The position numbers and the translations under genes were made by a program. A DNA stretch of 64,000 bases from NCBI GenBank assembly GCA_965212195.1, contig CBDBUW010000002.1:310001-374000 (forward strand). The letters run 5' to 3'. The stretch comes from JAJCYK01 sp965212195. Lineage in GTDB: Bacteria > Bacteroidota > Bacteroidia > Cytophagales > Cyclobacteriaceae. Positions 44,058 through 51,891 of this stretch are shown piece after piece; position 1 is the first letter of the stretch, and each line of letters starts with the position of its first letter. Below the pieces are notes generated by a model. That model worked only from the letters and a program-made list of their open reading frames with translations, had not been told where the DNA came from and did not search any database.

Positions 44058-44109
44058 CCCTTAATTAAAACTATGAAATAAGCTATGCTTAATGATACAA
44101 TATTAAGGG
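44058..44109. repeat. Nested inverted repeat: CCCTTAAT/ATTAAGGG enclosing TAAGC/GCTTA
   Basis: Outer arms 44058-44065 and 44102-44109 are exact 8-bp complements. Inside lies a second hairpin TAAGC-tat-GCTTA (44079-44091). Together they can fold as a long helix with an internal loop. It lies 11 nt from the strong hairpin at 44016-44046 and 9 nt before another small hairpin TGCCT-ccca-AGGCA (44119-44132). Confidence 0.45.
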
Positions 44110-44204
44110 ATTCACCAATGCCTCCCAAGGCAGCTACCCGTATTAAATTACCGAAGTAATATTTCCTCCTTAAATCCAATTTCCTGATTTTAATTGATCC
44201 CCGA

Positions 44205-44236
44205 TTGCTAAAACCATGATTTTGTAATTATCTTTG
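44205..44236 (+). promoter_or_regulatory. Promoter of the 30-residue protein gene
   Basis: TTG at 44205-44207, a 21-nt spacer and TAtcTTTG at 44229-44236 match the Bacteroidota housekeeping promoter (TTG-N19-21-TAnnTTTG). Transcription would start near 44243, about 12 nt before the ATG at 44255. This supports the small gene being real. Confidence 0.55.
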
Positions 44237-44254
44237 AACAAAAATAATCGCATC

Positions 44255-44347
44255 ATGGGTTTTACTGGAATAGCCTTCTTTTTGATACTTATAGCCATCT
44301 CCTTTGCCATAGGATTATGGCTAGACCGAGCTGAAAAAAATCGATGA
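44255..44347 (+). CDS. 30-residue single-span membrane protein
   Basis: ATG to TGA encodes a hydrophobic segment (FTGIAFFLILIAISFAIGLW) flanked by Met-Gly and by a charged end LDRAEKNR, as expected for a small protein with its C-terminus in the cytoplasm. It is too short for ordinary gene calling. A good promoter match lies just upstream. It ends 1 nt before the stop of glnS on the other strand. I do not recognise a family; small subunits of oxidases and transporters look similar in form only. Confidence 0.5.
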   Translation: MGFTGIAFFLILIAISFAIGLWLDRAEKNR

Positions 44348-44348
44348 C

Positions 44349-46037
44349 TTAAGTACGGGCCTTTTGCTGTTGTAACTTAGCCCAATTGTCCCTTAAGGTT
44401 ACCGTTCGGTTCAGGACTAACTTACCTTCCACAGAATCTGGGTCTACATTAAAATAACCTTGCCTTTCAAACTGAAATTGATAGTACGTTTCACTATCTC
44501 TCAAACTGGGTTCTACCTTTCCCTTTACTATCGTTAAAGAATCCGGATTGATAAACTCTTTGAAGTCTTTGTCTGGGTGGCCGTCGGGACTTTCATCCAA
44601 AAACAGACGATCGTATAGCCTGATTTCGGCATCGATGGCTTGTGCCGCAGAGACCCAGCTTAAAGTTCCCTTTACCTTTTTGCCCGTCTGATCCGATCCG
44701 CTTTTGGTAAGTGGATCGTAGGTGCAATATACCGTAGTAATCAATCCGCTTTGGGGATCTTTGTCAAATCCTTCACAAGCTACAATATAACCGTACTTAA
44801 GCCGTACTTCACGACCAGGTCCCAGCCGGAAGAACTTTCTAGGAGGGTCCTCCATGAAATCGGCTCTCTCAATGTATAATTCCCTGGAGAAGGACAGCTC
44901 CCGCGAGCCCGCACTGGGGTCTTCCGGATTGTTCACTGCTGGTAGCAGCTCCACCTGATCCACAGGATAGTTAGTGATCACCAATTTTATGGGATCCAGA
45001 ATGCCGAACCTGCGGGGCGCCTTGCGGTTCAAGTCTTCCCGGATGCTGTATTCCAGTAAAGCTACATCAATGACCCCATCGCGACGAGCTACCCCTACCC
45101 GATCACAGAAAGTACGAATAGCCTCTGGGGTATAACCACGACGTCTTAATCCCCGTAGGGTGGGCATACGAGGATCGTCCCAACCGCTTACATATGACTC
45201 TTCTACCAGTTGTAACAACTTTCTCTTGCTCACAATGGTGTAACCCACATTAAGCCGGGCAAATTCGTATTGTTTGGACTGGAAGATCCCCAATTTCTCA
45301 ATAAACCATTCGTATAGTGGACGGTGAACCTCAAACTCCAAAGTACAAAGACTGTGGGTGATACCCTCTATGGAGTCGGACTGTCCGTGTGCCCAATCAT
45401 AAGTGGGATAAATACACCATTGATTTCCAGTTCGGTGGTGGGCAATCTTTTTGATACGATACATAATGGGGTCTCGTAAATGCATATTGGGAGAGGCCAT
45501 ATCGATCTTGGCACGTAGCACTCTGGCTCCTTCCTCCGCTTCACCATTTTTCATGCCCTCGAACAGCTCCAGATTTTCCGCTATCGAACGGTTGCGATAA
45601 GGACTTTCAATACCGGGTTGAGTAGGAGTTCCCCTACCTGCGCTGATCTCTTCTGCAGACTGGTCATCAACATAAGCATCAGCGGAGTTGATCAGTTGTA
45701 TGGCATACTGGTATAGCTTTGGGAAATAGTCCGAAGCAAAATATAGACGGTCTTCCCAATCGAATCCCAGCCATTTAATGTCTTTCTTAATGGACTCCAC
45801 ATACTCTATATCCTCCTTTTCAGGATTGGTGTCGTCAAAACGCAAATTACAGAGACCCGGATATTTTTTGGCTAATCCAAAATTCAGGCATATGGATTTG
45901 GCATGGCCAATATGTAGATATCCGTTGGGTTCCGGGGGAAATCGAGTATGTATTTTACCCCCGTGAGACCCCTCGGCGAGGTCCCGTTCTATGATCTCTT
46001 CAACAAAGTTTAAGACTTCTTTTTCTTTTTCCTCCAC
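44349..46037 (-). CDS. glnS: Glutaminyl-tRNA synthetase
   Basis: 562 residues; charges tRNA-Gln directly. HIGH signature in FPPEPNGYLHIGHAKSICLNFG, KMSKS-type loop in GYTIVSKRKLLQL, and RFDDTNPEKEDIEYVESI are diagnostic of GlnRS as opposed to GluRS. The C-terminal two-barrel anticodon domain is complete. Start codon is GTG (46035-46037). Divergent from hsp20 with a 159-bp gap. Confidence 0.96.
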   Translation of the reverse strand: MEEKEKEVLNFVEEIIERDLAEGSHGGKIHTRFPPEPNGYLHIGHAKSICLNFGLAKKYPGLCNLRFDDTNPEKEDIEYVESIKKDIKWLGFDWEDRLYFASDYFPKLYQYAIQLINSADAYVDDQSAEEISAGRGTPTQPGIESPYRNRSIAENLELFEGMKNGEAEEGARVLRAKIDMASPNMHLRDPIMYRIKKIAHHRTGNQWCIYPTYDWAHGQSDSIEGITHSLCTLEFEVHRPLYEWFIEKLGIFQSKQYEFARLNVGYTIVSKRKLLQLVEESYVSGWDDPRMPTLRGLRRRGYTPEAIRTFCDRVGVARRDGVIDVALLEYSIREDLNRKAPRRFGILDPIKLVITNYPVDQVELLPAVNNPEDPSAGSRELSFSRELYIERADFMEDPPRKFFRLGPGREVRLKYGYIVACEGFDKDPQSGLITTVYCTYDPLTKSGSDQTGKKVKGTLSWVSAAQAIDAEIRLYDRLFLDESPDGHPDKDFKEFINPDSLTIVKGKVEPSLRDSETYYQFQFERQGYFNVDPDSVEGKLVLNRTVTLRDNWAKLQQQKART

Positions 46038-46120
46038 AGTATTGATTCTTCAAATAGATGCGCAAAGATAAATAAACCTGGTTACCTCCAGAATAATTAG
46101 CCATTAAATTTGGTGAGGAA

Positions 46121-46137
46121 GATCATATTGTATGATC
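46121..46137. promoter_or_regulatory. 17-bp palindrome GATCATA-ttg-TATGATC before hsp20
   Basis: A perfect 7-3-7 inverted repeat, 60 bp upstream of the hsp20 start and 84 bp upstream of glnS. It is well placed as an operator for the heat-shock gene. It does not match the CIRCE element. The binding protein is unknown. Confidence 0.45.
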
Positions 46138-46184
46138 ACAATTCTCATGGAGATTCCAGGCGATGAAGTCTATATTCCTGCAAA

Positions 46185-46190
46185 AAGGAG
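46185..46190 (+). promoter_or_regulatory. Shine-Dalgarno site of hsp20 (unusual here)
   Basis: AAGGAG lies 6 nt before the ATG at 46197. Most genes in this window have no such site, as is normal in Bacteroidota, so a full-strength one may mark a gene made in large amounts under stress. Confidence 0.5.
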
Positions 46191-46196
46191 CTTAAT

Positions 46197-46637
46197 ATGT
46201 TTAATGTTAATCGTACACATCCTGGAGCATTTCGCCGCATAGGAGATAGGTATAACAGATTAATCAATCCCGATCATTTTCTTGGTCGCAACGCTTTAGA
46301 CTCATCTTGGGTAGCAGGCTCGCCGTTGACCAATGTTAGTAAGAATCAAGATTCTTATCTCATTGAACTAGCGCTGCCAGGTTATGCCAAGGAAGACATC
46401 AAAGTGAATCTTGAGGGAGATCATTTGGTTGTTGAGTGTCAAAAGCCTCATGGCGCTCCCGATAAATGGCCTACAGCCATTAGAAGGGAGTACAGTTATG
46501 ATCAAGTAAGAGAGGGGTTTTTATTGCCACCTAATGCCATGAAGGATGCCATTGAGAGCAACTATCAAAATGGTGTTTTGAGCATTAGTATACCCTATAC
46601 AAACGAAAGCCCTAAGACTATAGAGGTAGGGTCTTAG
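46197..46637 (+). CDS. Small heat-shock protein (Hsp20/alpha-crystallin)
   Basis: 146 residues. ATP-independent holdase. The alpha-crystallin domain spans about 40-135: DSYLIELALPGYAKEDIKVNLEGDHLVVE at its start (quoted in part), then REYSYDQVREGFLLPPNA and the ending NGVLSISIPY. A short C-terminal tail holds the I-x-V type motif (TIEVGS). Preceded by an operator-like palindrome and a real Shine-Dalgarno site. Convergent with the hydrolase gene through a 4-nt stop overlap (TTAG). Confidence 0.93.
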   Translation: MFNVNRTHPGAFRRIGDRYNRLINPDHFLGRNALDSSWVAGSPLTNVSKNQDSYLIELALPGYAKEDIKVNLEGDHLVVECQKPHGAPDKWPTAIRREYSYDQVREGFLLPPNAMKDAIESNYQNGVLSISIPYTNESPKTIEVGS

Positions 46638-47470
46638 CGGCCTTGAAGAAAGGCCTGGAGGTCTTTAGCGGTTTCCAAAGGTATCTCTTCCATTGGTACA
46701 TGACCGACTCCTTCGTATATGATGAGTTTGGATTTGGGGATACGGTCACGGAAACGATAACCGTTCTCTAAAGGCAGCCAGGCATCTTCTTCTCCCCACA
46801 ATATTAGCGTGGAGCATTTCAATTGCTTTAACTTCTTCGTATGGTCTTTATATTTTCCATTGGCCAGCGATAAGAATGCTTCCGGATTTCCTTCACGGCT
46901 GAACAACTCAAAGTATCGTTCCACCAAGTCGGGAGTGACTTTGTTCTGATCGGCATACACCTGACGGACAAATTGTTCCAGCACGTTTTTCTTTACAGCA
47001 TATTTAATCACTTTGCTGAGAAAAGGTGTTCTGGCCATTTTAAAAGGCAACGGAACGTTGCGATCTTCCAAAAATCCTGCCGATGAAATAAGCGTGAGTT
47101 TGTTGACTTTCTGGGGATACATCAAAGCAAATTCCCAGGCCATCCAACCCCCTAGGGAACTTCCAACCAAATGGCACTTCTTGATACGGAGCCTGTCCAA
47201 AAAATGAAGCACGAACTGCAAGTACGATTCCATGCTGTAATCGTGATCCACCCGGGACCCGGACAAGCCGAAACCTGGCAGGTCTAAACGAATTAGCTGA
47301 TATTTTTTAGAAAGGATATCGCACCAGGCATCGTAGGTATGCAAACTTGAAAATGCCCCATGCAATAAAACTATGGGATATCCATTCCCCTCAACCCTAT
47401 AATGTACCAGCGATCCATCTATCACCAAAAACCGTGATTGTTCGTTGGCGTATTTCTGCAAATGATTCAA
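46634..47470 (-). CDS. Alpha/beta hydrolase
   Basis: 278 residues. Oxyanion-hole HGAFSS, nucleophile elbow LVGSSLGGWMAWEFAL, acid in LILWGEEDAWLP and His in YEGVGHVPMEE complete the triad. The fold and length match the epoxide hydrolase/haloperoxidase/lipase-like group; substrate cannot be told. Start must be TTG 47468-47470: an in-frame TGA lies three codons upstream and no ATG follows before the conserved core. Confidence 0.88.
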   Translation of the reverse strand: MNHLQKYANEQSRFLVIDGSLVHYRVEGNGYPIVLLHGAFSSLHTYDAWCDILSKKYQLIRLDLPGFGLSGSRVDHDYSMESYLQFVLHFLDRLRIKKCHLVGSSLGGWMAWEFALMYPQKVNKLTLISSAGFLEDRNVPLPFKMARTPFLSKVIKYAVKKNVLEQFVRQVYADQNKVTPDLVERYFELFSREGNPEAFLSLANGKYKDHTKKLKQLKCSTLILWGEEDAWLPLENGYRFRDRIPKSKLIIYEGVGHVPMEEIPLETAKDLQAFLQGR

Positions 47471-47580
47471 GCAAGCTCACATTTAAATCCAAGTAATATA
47501 TAAAGATAATGGTAAAGATATGGTCAGTGCTTCATTTTAAAATTACCCTAAGGGATAGTGTGAAAAATTACTAATTATTT

Positions 47581-47611
47581 TTGGATTATTTTAATATTTA
47601 ATGTAGCTTTA
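47581..47611 (+). promoter_or_regulatory. Promoter of the 140-residue unknown gene
   Basis: TTG at 47581-47583, a 20-nt spacer, and TAgcTTTA at 47604-47611, one base off the TAnnTTTG consensus. Start of transcription near 47618 would leave only about 14 nt of leader, which contains the palindrome TAACCGGTTA (47623-47632) overlapping the start codon. Confidence 0.45.
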
Positions 47612-47631
47612 TTTAGTGGCGGTAACCGGTT

Positions 47632-48054
47632 ATGGACAAAGTCGAGCTACGAAATCCCCAAGGCGATATATTCGCAATTATATCTAAAGCCGAGCACAAT
47701 CCCTGGATCTATGTTCAATGGGTGGGGTATATCGATGTGGATACGGTAAAACAGGGGGTTTTAGAGATATCGAGATTGACCCGCGACATGAAATGCCCAT
47801 ATGTACTTAGTGATCGTCGGGTAGCCCAGGGTAATTGGTTTGAAATCAATAACTGGCTCGAACACAAATGGGCTCCTGAAGCTATCAAATCGGGCTTGCA
47901 GTACCTAGCCCATGTTATGGCCCCCATGGCCAATTCTCAAATGTCGTCGCAGGATCTTGAATCACGGGTATTGACATTCAATTTCAAATCGTTCCTATCA
48001 TTGGATGCTGCGGAAAACTGGTTGCGGCAAATTTCCGAGCGGGCCGTGTCCTAG
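47632..48054 (+). CDS. Unknown protein, possibly SpoIIAA/STAS-like fold
   Basis: 140 residues, no signal peptide, no membrane span. The alternation EHNPWIYVQWVGYIDVDTVKQGVLEISRLTRDMKCPYVLSDRR resembles (in abridged form) the SpoIIAA/STAS-like pattern of a strand, a helix and a second strand ending in a short polar loop. The rest is helical (NWLEHKWAPEAIKSGLQYLAH). Related Bacteroidota proteins are uncharacterised. Its stop codon shares CTAG with the stop of fbpC on the other strand. I give no function. Confidence 0.7.
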   Translation: MDKVELRNPQGDIFAIISKAEHNPWIYVQWVGYIDVDTVKQGVLEISRLTRDMKCPYVLSDRRVAQGNWFEINNWLEHKWAPEAIKSGLQYLAHVMAPMANSQMSSQDLESRVLTFNFKSFLSLDAAENWLRQISERAVS

Positions 48055-49082
48055 TCCGATTTCAACAAATAAGGTTCTTCCATCTCTATTCTCAAATGTA
48101 CCTTCTGACCTATAGCAATGGGTTCCTGATGTGTTTGGCACCATAAATATTGGGATTGAGTTTTTACCTTAAACTGCAATTGGTCCCCCTGATATTCCCT
48201 AGCAATCACTGTAGCGGGAAAACCGGAAGTATCTGCCACCAGTTTTACCTGGCTGGGCCTCACACACAATAATCCCTCCGACCGGCTGGGTGCAGTATTT
48301 ACAGGAAAACTGATTAGGTCTGTGAATATCTTTCCTTCTTGGTAGCGAGCCGGTATTAGATTTATTTTTCCAAAAAATGCCGCGACATAGGGGTTTTGTG
48401 GACAGTTATAAAGATTAAGTGGCGTATCCAATTGTTGCAAGATACCATCTTTTAAGAGGGCTATGCGATCAGCGATAGATAAAGCGTCCTGAACATCGTG
48501 TGTTACCAGTATGGCAGTTAATCCTGATTGCTTAATGATCTTTCTTACATCTTCTCTTACCTGATCTTTTAAAACAGTGTCCAGGTTACTGAAGGGCTCA
48601 TCCAGCAGCAACATACGGGGCTTGGGAGCGAGAGCCCTGGCTAGTGCCACCCTTTGCTGCTGACCTCCAGAAAGTTGGTGAGGGTAGCGGGTGGCCATTG
48701 GGGACAAACCCACCAGTTCCAGAACTTCTTGAATCCGGTTTTGCCGTTGGGCAGCGGTCCAGCTATGAAGTCCAAAAGCAATGTTTTCTTCTGCACTCAT
48801 ATGTGGGAATAGGGCATAGTCCTGAAATACCAAGCCAATCTTTCGATCTTGGGCTTCCACGAATTTGTGATCATTGGCCACTTCCTGATCTCCGAAGACG
48901 ATTATACCGGCGTCCGGCAATTCCAGTCCTGCCAGGATCCTTAGTAAAGTGGTTTTTCCGCTGCCACTTTCCCCAATCAAAGCCAATATTTCACCATCGG
49001 GAATCTCCAGGCTCACTCCCTTTAAGGCTGCCGCCTGATTGCCGAACTTCTTTACCACCGATTCAATACGAATTGCACTCAT
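48051..49082 (-). CDS. fbpC: Ferric iron ABC transporter, ATP-binding protein (FbpC type)
   Basis: About 343 residues. Walker A GESGSGKTTLLRI, signature LSGGQQQRVALARAL, Walker B LLLDEPFSNLDT, followed by a C-terminal TOBE-like regulatory domain (about 240-343). The frame can start at ATG 49088, but ATG 49082 overlaps the permease stop as ATGA and gives MSAIRIESVVKKFG, which I prefer. Energises the FbpB permease; third gene of the fbpABC operon. Confidence 0.9.
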   Translation of the reverse strand: MSAIRIESVVKKFGNQAAALKGVSLEIPDGEILALIGESGSGKTTLLRILAGLELPDAGIIVFGDQEVANDHKFVEAQDRKIGLVFQDYALFPHMSAEENIAFGLHSWTAAQRQNRIQEVLELVGLSPMATRYPHQLSGGQQQRVALARALAPKPRMLLLDEPFSNLDTVLKDQVREDVRKIIKQSGLTAILVTHDVQDALSIADRIALLKDGILQQLDTPLNLYNCPQNPYVAAFFGKINLIPARYQEGKIFTDLISFPVNTAPSRSEGLLCVRPSQVKLVADTSGFPATVIAREYQGDQLQFKVKTQSQYLWCQTHQEPIAIGQKVHLRIEMEEPYLLKSD

Positions 49083-50719
49083 AACCATTTTTGTTTGGTA
49101 ATCAGGATGTTCAGCAGGTGTATAGGTATTACTCCGGTTAAGATGATAACCAGGCTGGGAACCGCCGCTGCTGCCACCAACTCATCCGTGGCCAGTTCAA
49201 AAGCGCGAGTTGCCAGGGTATTGAAATTAAATGGTCGCAGAATAAGGGTTAAGGGAAGTTCTTTGAGTACATCAATAAACACCAGTAGTCCGGCACTTAA
49301 CAAAGCACCCCTCAACAATGGGATATTAATTCGGTGTAATATTCGCCAGGGCTTTACACCTAATGTAGACGCCACTTCGTGCAATGATTTACCCACTCTT
49401 TGGAAACCAGATTCAATAGGGTTGAATGCTACCGCTAAAAACCGCACGGAATATGCAAAAAGCAATCCGAATACCGTACCCGTCAGTAACAAGCCTACTT
49501 GGATATTCCAGCCTGACATCAGATGGATCCAAAGTTTATCCAAGAATAACAATGGTATGAGGATGCCCACTGCAATAACCGCCCCGGGAACGGCATATCC
49601 CATGGTGGAAAGATGAACCGCGGAATGCAGCCAGCGTGAGTTCCGCAATCGGGTGGCGAAAATCAGTATCACTGCGATCCCCACGCAAAAAGCGGCGGCG
49701 GCGCAGGCCAGTATGAAGCTATTGGATATCATACTGCCTAGTTTACTATAACCGATGCTGTCAAATGACTGAACGGACCACCAGATTAATTGTAGTACAG
49801 GCACCATAAAGCCCAACACTGCCGGTATAGCACAGGAACAAAATACTACCAGGCCCATCCAACCAGAAGGTCTCTTCCTAGGCAGTGGCCGCTCCGCTGG
49901 AACTTGAGAATCGTAGCGGGCCCCGCCGCGTTGATATTTTTCGAATAGAATAGCTAGGAACACAAACAGCAACAACAAGGACGACAGGTAAATTGCACCC
50001 TGGGGGTCTTCATACGAAAACCAGGATCTGAATATTCCCGTGGTAAAAGTAGGAACCCCGAAGTACTTGACTGCACCGTAGTCATTCAGCACTTCCATCA
50101 CCACCAATGTCACTCCGGCCACTAAGGCGGGCCTGGCCACTGGAAGGATCACTTTAAAGAATGATCGGCTTGATGAGGCTCCTAACACTTGACTAGCTTC
50201 AATTAACGAGCGATAGCGGGTTAGAAATGCCGCCCGGCATATTACATAAACATAGGGGAACAGCGCCAGCGACATAACTATCATTACTCCCGGCAAATTC
50301 ATTATATCTAAGTAAGAAGCTAAATTCAGTCCGGTGCTATTTCTAATTACCGACTGTAAAGGTCCGGTATAATCAAATATACCAGCATAGGTAAAGGCCA
50401 TGATGTAAGTGGGAATAGACAAAGGAAGGATAAGGACCCATTCCCAGAAACGGCGACCGCGAAATTCCAATGTACTGACGAACCAGGCACTGGGTACGCC
50501 CCACAACAGGGTTAATAACCCGGTTCCCACTACCAGTAGTATGGAATTGACTACATAATCCGCCAGAAGGTATTTGACCATGTGGGACCAATTAGGTCCC
50601 GGGCCGGGTAATAGTCCGAATAATACGGTATAAATGGGTGTTCCCAGCAGCAGTACAATCACCACGGCTAACAGCACCCATATGTTCAGGGGTCTCCGTA
50701 ATCTAACAGTGAAACTCAA
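49079..50719 (-). CDS. fbpB: Ferric iron ABC transporter, fused permease (FbpB type)
   Basis: 546 residues with about twelve spans, i.e. two permease domains in one chain, as in FbpB/SfuB. EAA-type loops are visible in each half: EASQVLGASSSRSFFKVILPVARPA and EVASTLGVKPWRILHRINIPLLR (abridged). Start is TTG 50717-50719 (6 nt after the fbpA stop); no nearby ATG exists. Moves ferric iron delivered by FbpA through the inner membrane. Confidence 0.9.
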   Translation of the reverse strand: MSFTVRLRRPLNIWVLLAVVIVLLLGTPIYTVLFGLLPGPGPNWSHMVKYLLADYVVNSILLVVGTGLLTLLWGVPSAWFVSTLEFRGRRFWEWVLILPLSIPTYIMAFTYAGIFDYTGPLQSVIRNSTGLNLASYLDIMNLPGVMIVMSLALFPYVYVICRAAFLTRYRSLIEASQVLGASSSRSFFKVILPVARPALVAGVTLVVMEVLNDYGAVKYFGVPTFTTGIFRSWFSYEDPQGAIYLSSLLLLFVFLAILFEKYQRGGARYDSQVPAERPLPRKRPSGWMGLVVFCSCAIPAVLGFMVPVLQLIWWSVQSFDSIGYSKLGSMISNSFILACAAAAFCVGIAVILIFATRLRNSRWLHSAVHLSTMGYAVPGAVIAVGILIPLLFLDKLWIHLMSGWNIQVGLLLTGTVFGLLFAYSVRFLAVAFNPIESGFQRVGKSLHEVASTLGVKPWRILHRINIPLLRGALLSAGLLVFIDVLKELPLTLILRPFNFNTLATRAFELATDELVAAAAVPSLVIILTGVIPIHLLNILITKQKWL

Positions 50720-50725
50720 GACTTG

Positions 50726-51763
50726 TTACTTCCATCCCACTTCATCAAATATCATTACTGCTTCTTTGTTGTGCTTACCCAGCAGGGCGAGATTTAGGGT
50801 GTCGGTTTTAAACTCCCCCCAGGATGTCAGTAAGGGGGCCCAGGCCACGCCAGTTTTTACAGGGTATTCAAAATTGGTTTCAGCAAAAACCTTCTGGGCT
50901 TCATCTGAAGATAGAAATTCTATGAACTTAAGGGCATTTTCAGGATTGGGTGCGTACTTGGCCATGGCCACTCCACTGATATTAACATGGGTACCCCGTC
51001 CGTCCTGATTAGGGAAAATAATGCCAATTGATTCCCCGGCATCCACTTGTTCCTGGTCGTCAGAATTCAATAACTTCCCTATATAATAGGTATTGAGTAC
51101 CGCTACATCACCTAATCCTGCAGCCACCGCTTTTACCTGATCCCTATCATTTCCTTTGGGTTCCCGGGCCATGTTCTCTTTAACGCCAGACGCCCAGCTT
51201 TTGGCCTGGCTAGTTCCCTGAGAAGCAATTATGGAAGCTAACAGCGACTGATTATATATGTTGCTTGAAGATCGGATCAACACCTTGTTGGCCCATTGTG
51301 GCTCAGTAAGAACCTCATAGGTGGTGACGGTAGTAGGATCTACGCGGTCTAAACTGTAGGCAATAATGCGTGCCCTATAGGTTATGCCAAACCAATGTCT
51401 CTCTGGATCTCTGAATTTAGCAGGCACATTAGACTCCAATAGCTCGGAATCGGCCATTTGTAAGAGTCCCTTTTCTTTAGCTCTGTGCAACCTGCCGGCA
51501 TCAACGGTGATGAGCACATCTGCAGGTGATGCCTCCCCCTCTAGTTCCATGCGATTGATCAGCTCGTCCGCACTGGCATTGATCACATTAACCTCTATCC
51601 CGGTAATCTCTTCAAATCTCTCGAATAACTGCTGATCTGATTCATAATGCCTGTGGGTGTAGACGTTCACTGCTGTGGAAGGCGTACTTTCCTGGGAAGA
51701 TTTTTCCGGTGCACAACCTGCCATTAAACCTCCCACTATTAATATTTTAAGGGCGAATTTCAT
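50726..51763 (-). CDS. fbpA: Ferric iron ABC transporter, substrate-binding lipoprotein (FbpA type)
   Basis: 345 residues. Lipoprotein signal ending at Cys17 (GLMAGC). Class II periplasmic binding fold starting with VNVYTHRHYESDQQLFERFEE. The paired tyrosines that bind Fe3+ in FbpA are present in LNTYYIGKLL (about residues 222-223). First gene of the fbpABC operon; a Fur-type palindrome overlaps its promoter region, so iron control is likely. Confidence 0.9.
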   Translation of the reverse strand: MKFALKILIVGGLMAGCAPEKSSQESTPSTAVNVYTHRHYESDQQLFERFEEITGIEVNVINASADELINRMELEGEASPADVLITVDAGRLHRAKEKGLLQMADSELLESNVPAKFRDPERHWFGITYRARIIAYSLDRVDPTTVTTYEVLTEPQWANKVLIRSSSNIYNQSLLASIIASQGTSQAKSWASGVKENMAREPKGNDRDQVKAVAAGLGDVAVLNTYYIGKLLNSDDQEQVDAGESIGIIFPNQDGRGTHVNISGVAMAKYAPNPENALKFIEFLSSDEAQKVFAETNFEYPVKTGVAWAPLLTSWGEFKTDTLNLALLGKHNKEAVMIFDEVGWK

Positions 51764-51794
51764 AGTACAATGGACTCAATTATTGAATAGGCGA

Positions 51795-51831
51795 TAAAGG
51801 TAAATAATTTATTTGGAATAATTCTAAATAA
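51795..51831 (-). promoter_or_regulatory. fbpABC promoter with Fur-family-type palindrome
   Basis: Arms TTATTTGGAAT (51809-51819) and ATTCTAAATAA (51821-51831) around a central A differ from a perfect 23-bp palindrome at one pair only. The core fits the 7-1-7 pattern (xxxxAAT-N-ATTxxxx) of Fur/PerR/Zur boxes. On the minus strand TAccTTTA (51795-51802), one base from the TAnnTTTG consensus, lies 6 nt downstream, so a bound repressor would cover the promoter of fbpA. It may also act on the plus-strand protease gene. Confidence 0.6.
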
Positions 51832-51891
51832 GAAAATTAATTGTAATACATCCTAATGGGCGCTATTCCGTTTATATTTATAGGAGTGTTT

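Larger units (their letters stand above)
43923..44254. other. 332-bp gap with several stem-loops; no convincing protein gene
   Basis: Between msrA (leftwards) and the 30-residue protein gene (rightwards). The segment 43981-44132 holds a chain of inverted repeats listed separately, plus a 9-bp direct repeat GGATTCACC at 44040-44048 and 44108-44116. An 81-codon minus-strand frame (43934-44179) crosses all of them and has no recognisable protein features. I read the region as non-coding, possibly a small RNA gene or a structured leader. Confidence 0.5.

Noticed and set aside
44119..44135. AAGGCAG string resembling part of the SRP RNA
   Set aside because: Only seven bases agree and the conserved GGAAG tetraloop region is missing; not SRP RNA.
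43934..44179. 81-codon minus-strand frame in the msrA-glnS gap
   Set aside because: It runs through every stem-loop of the region, has no signal, domain or promoter support, and starts from a poor context. I favour a non-coding reading.
49095..49616. 173-codon plus-strand frame opposite fbpB
   Set aside because: Antisense shadow of the permease; Ser/Thr/Pro/Asn-rich translation without recognisable motif.
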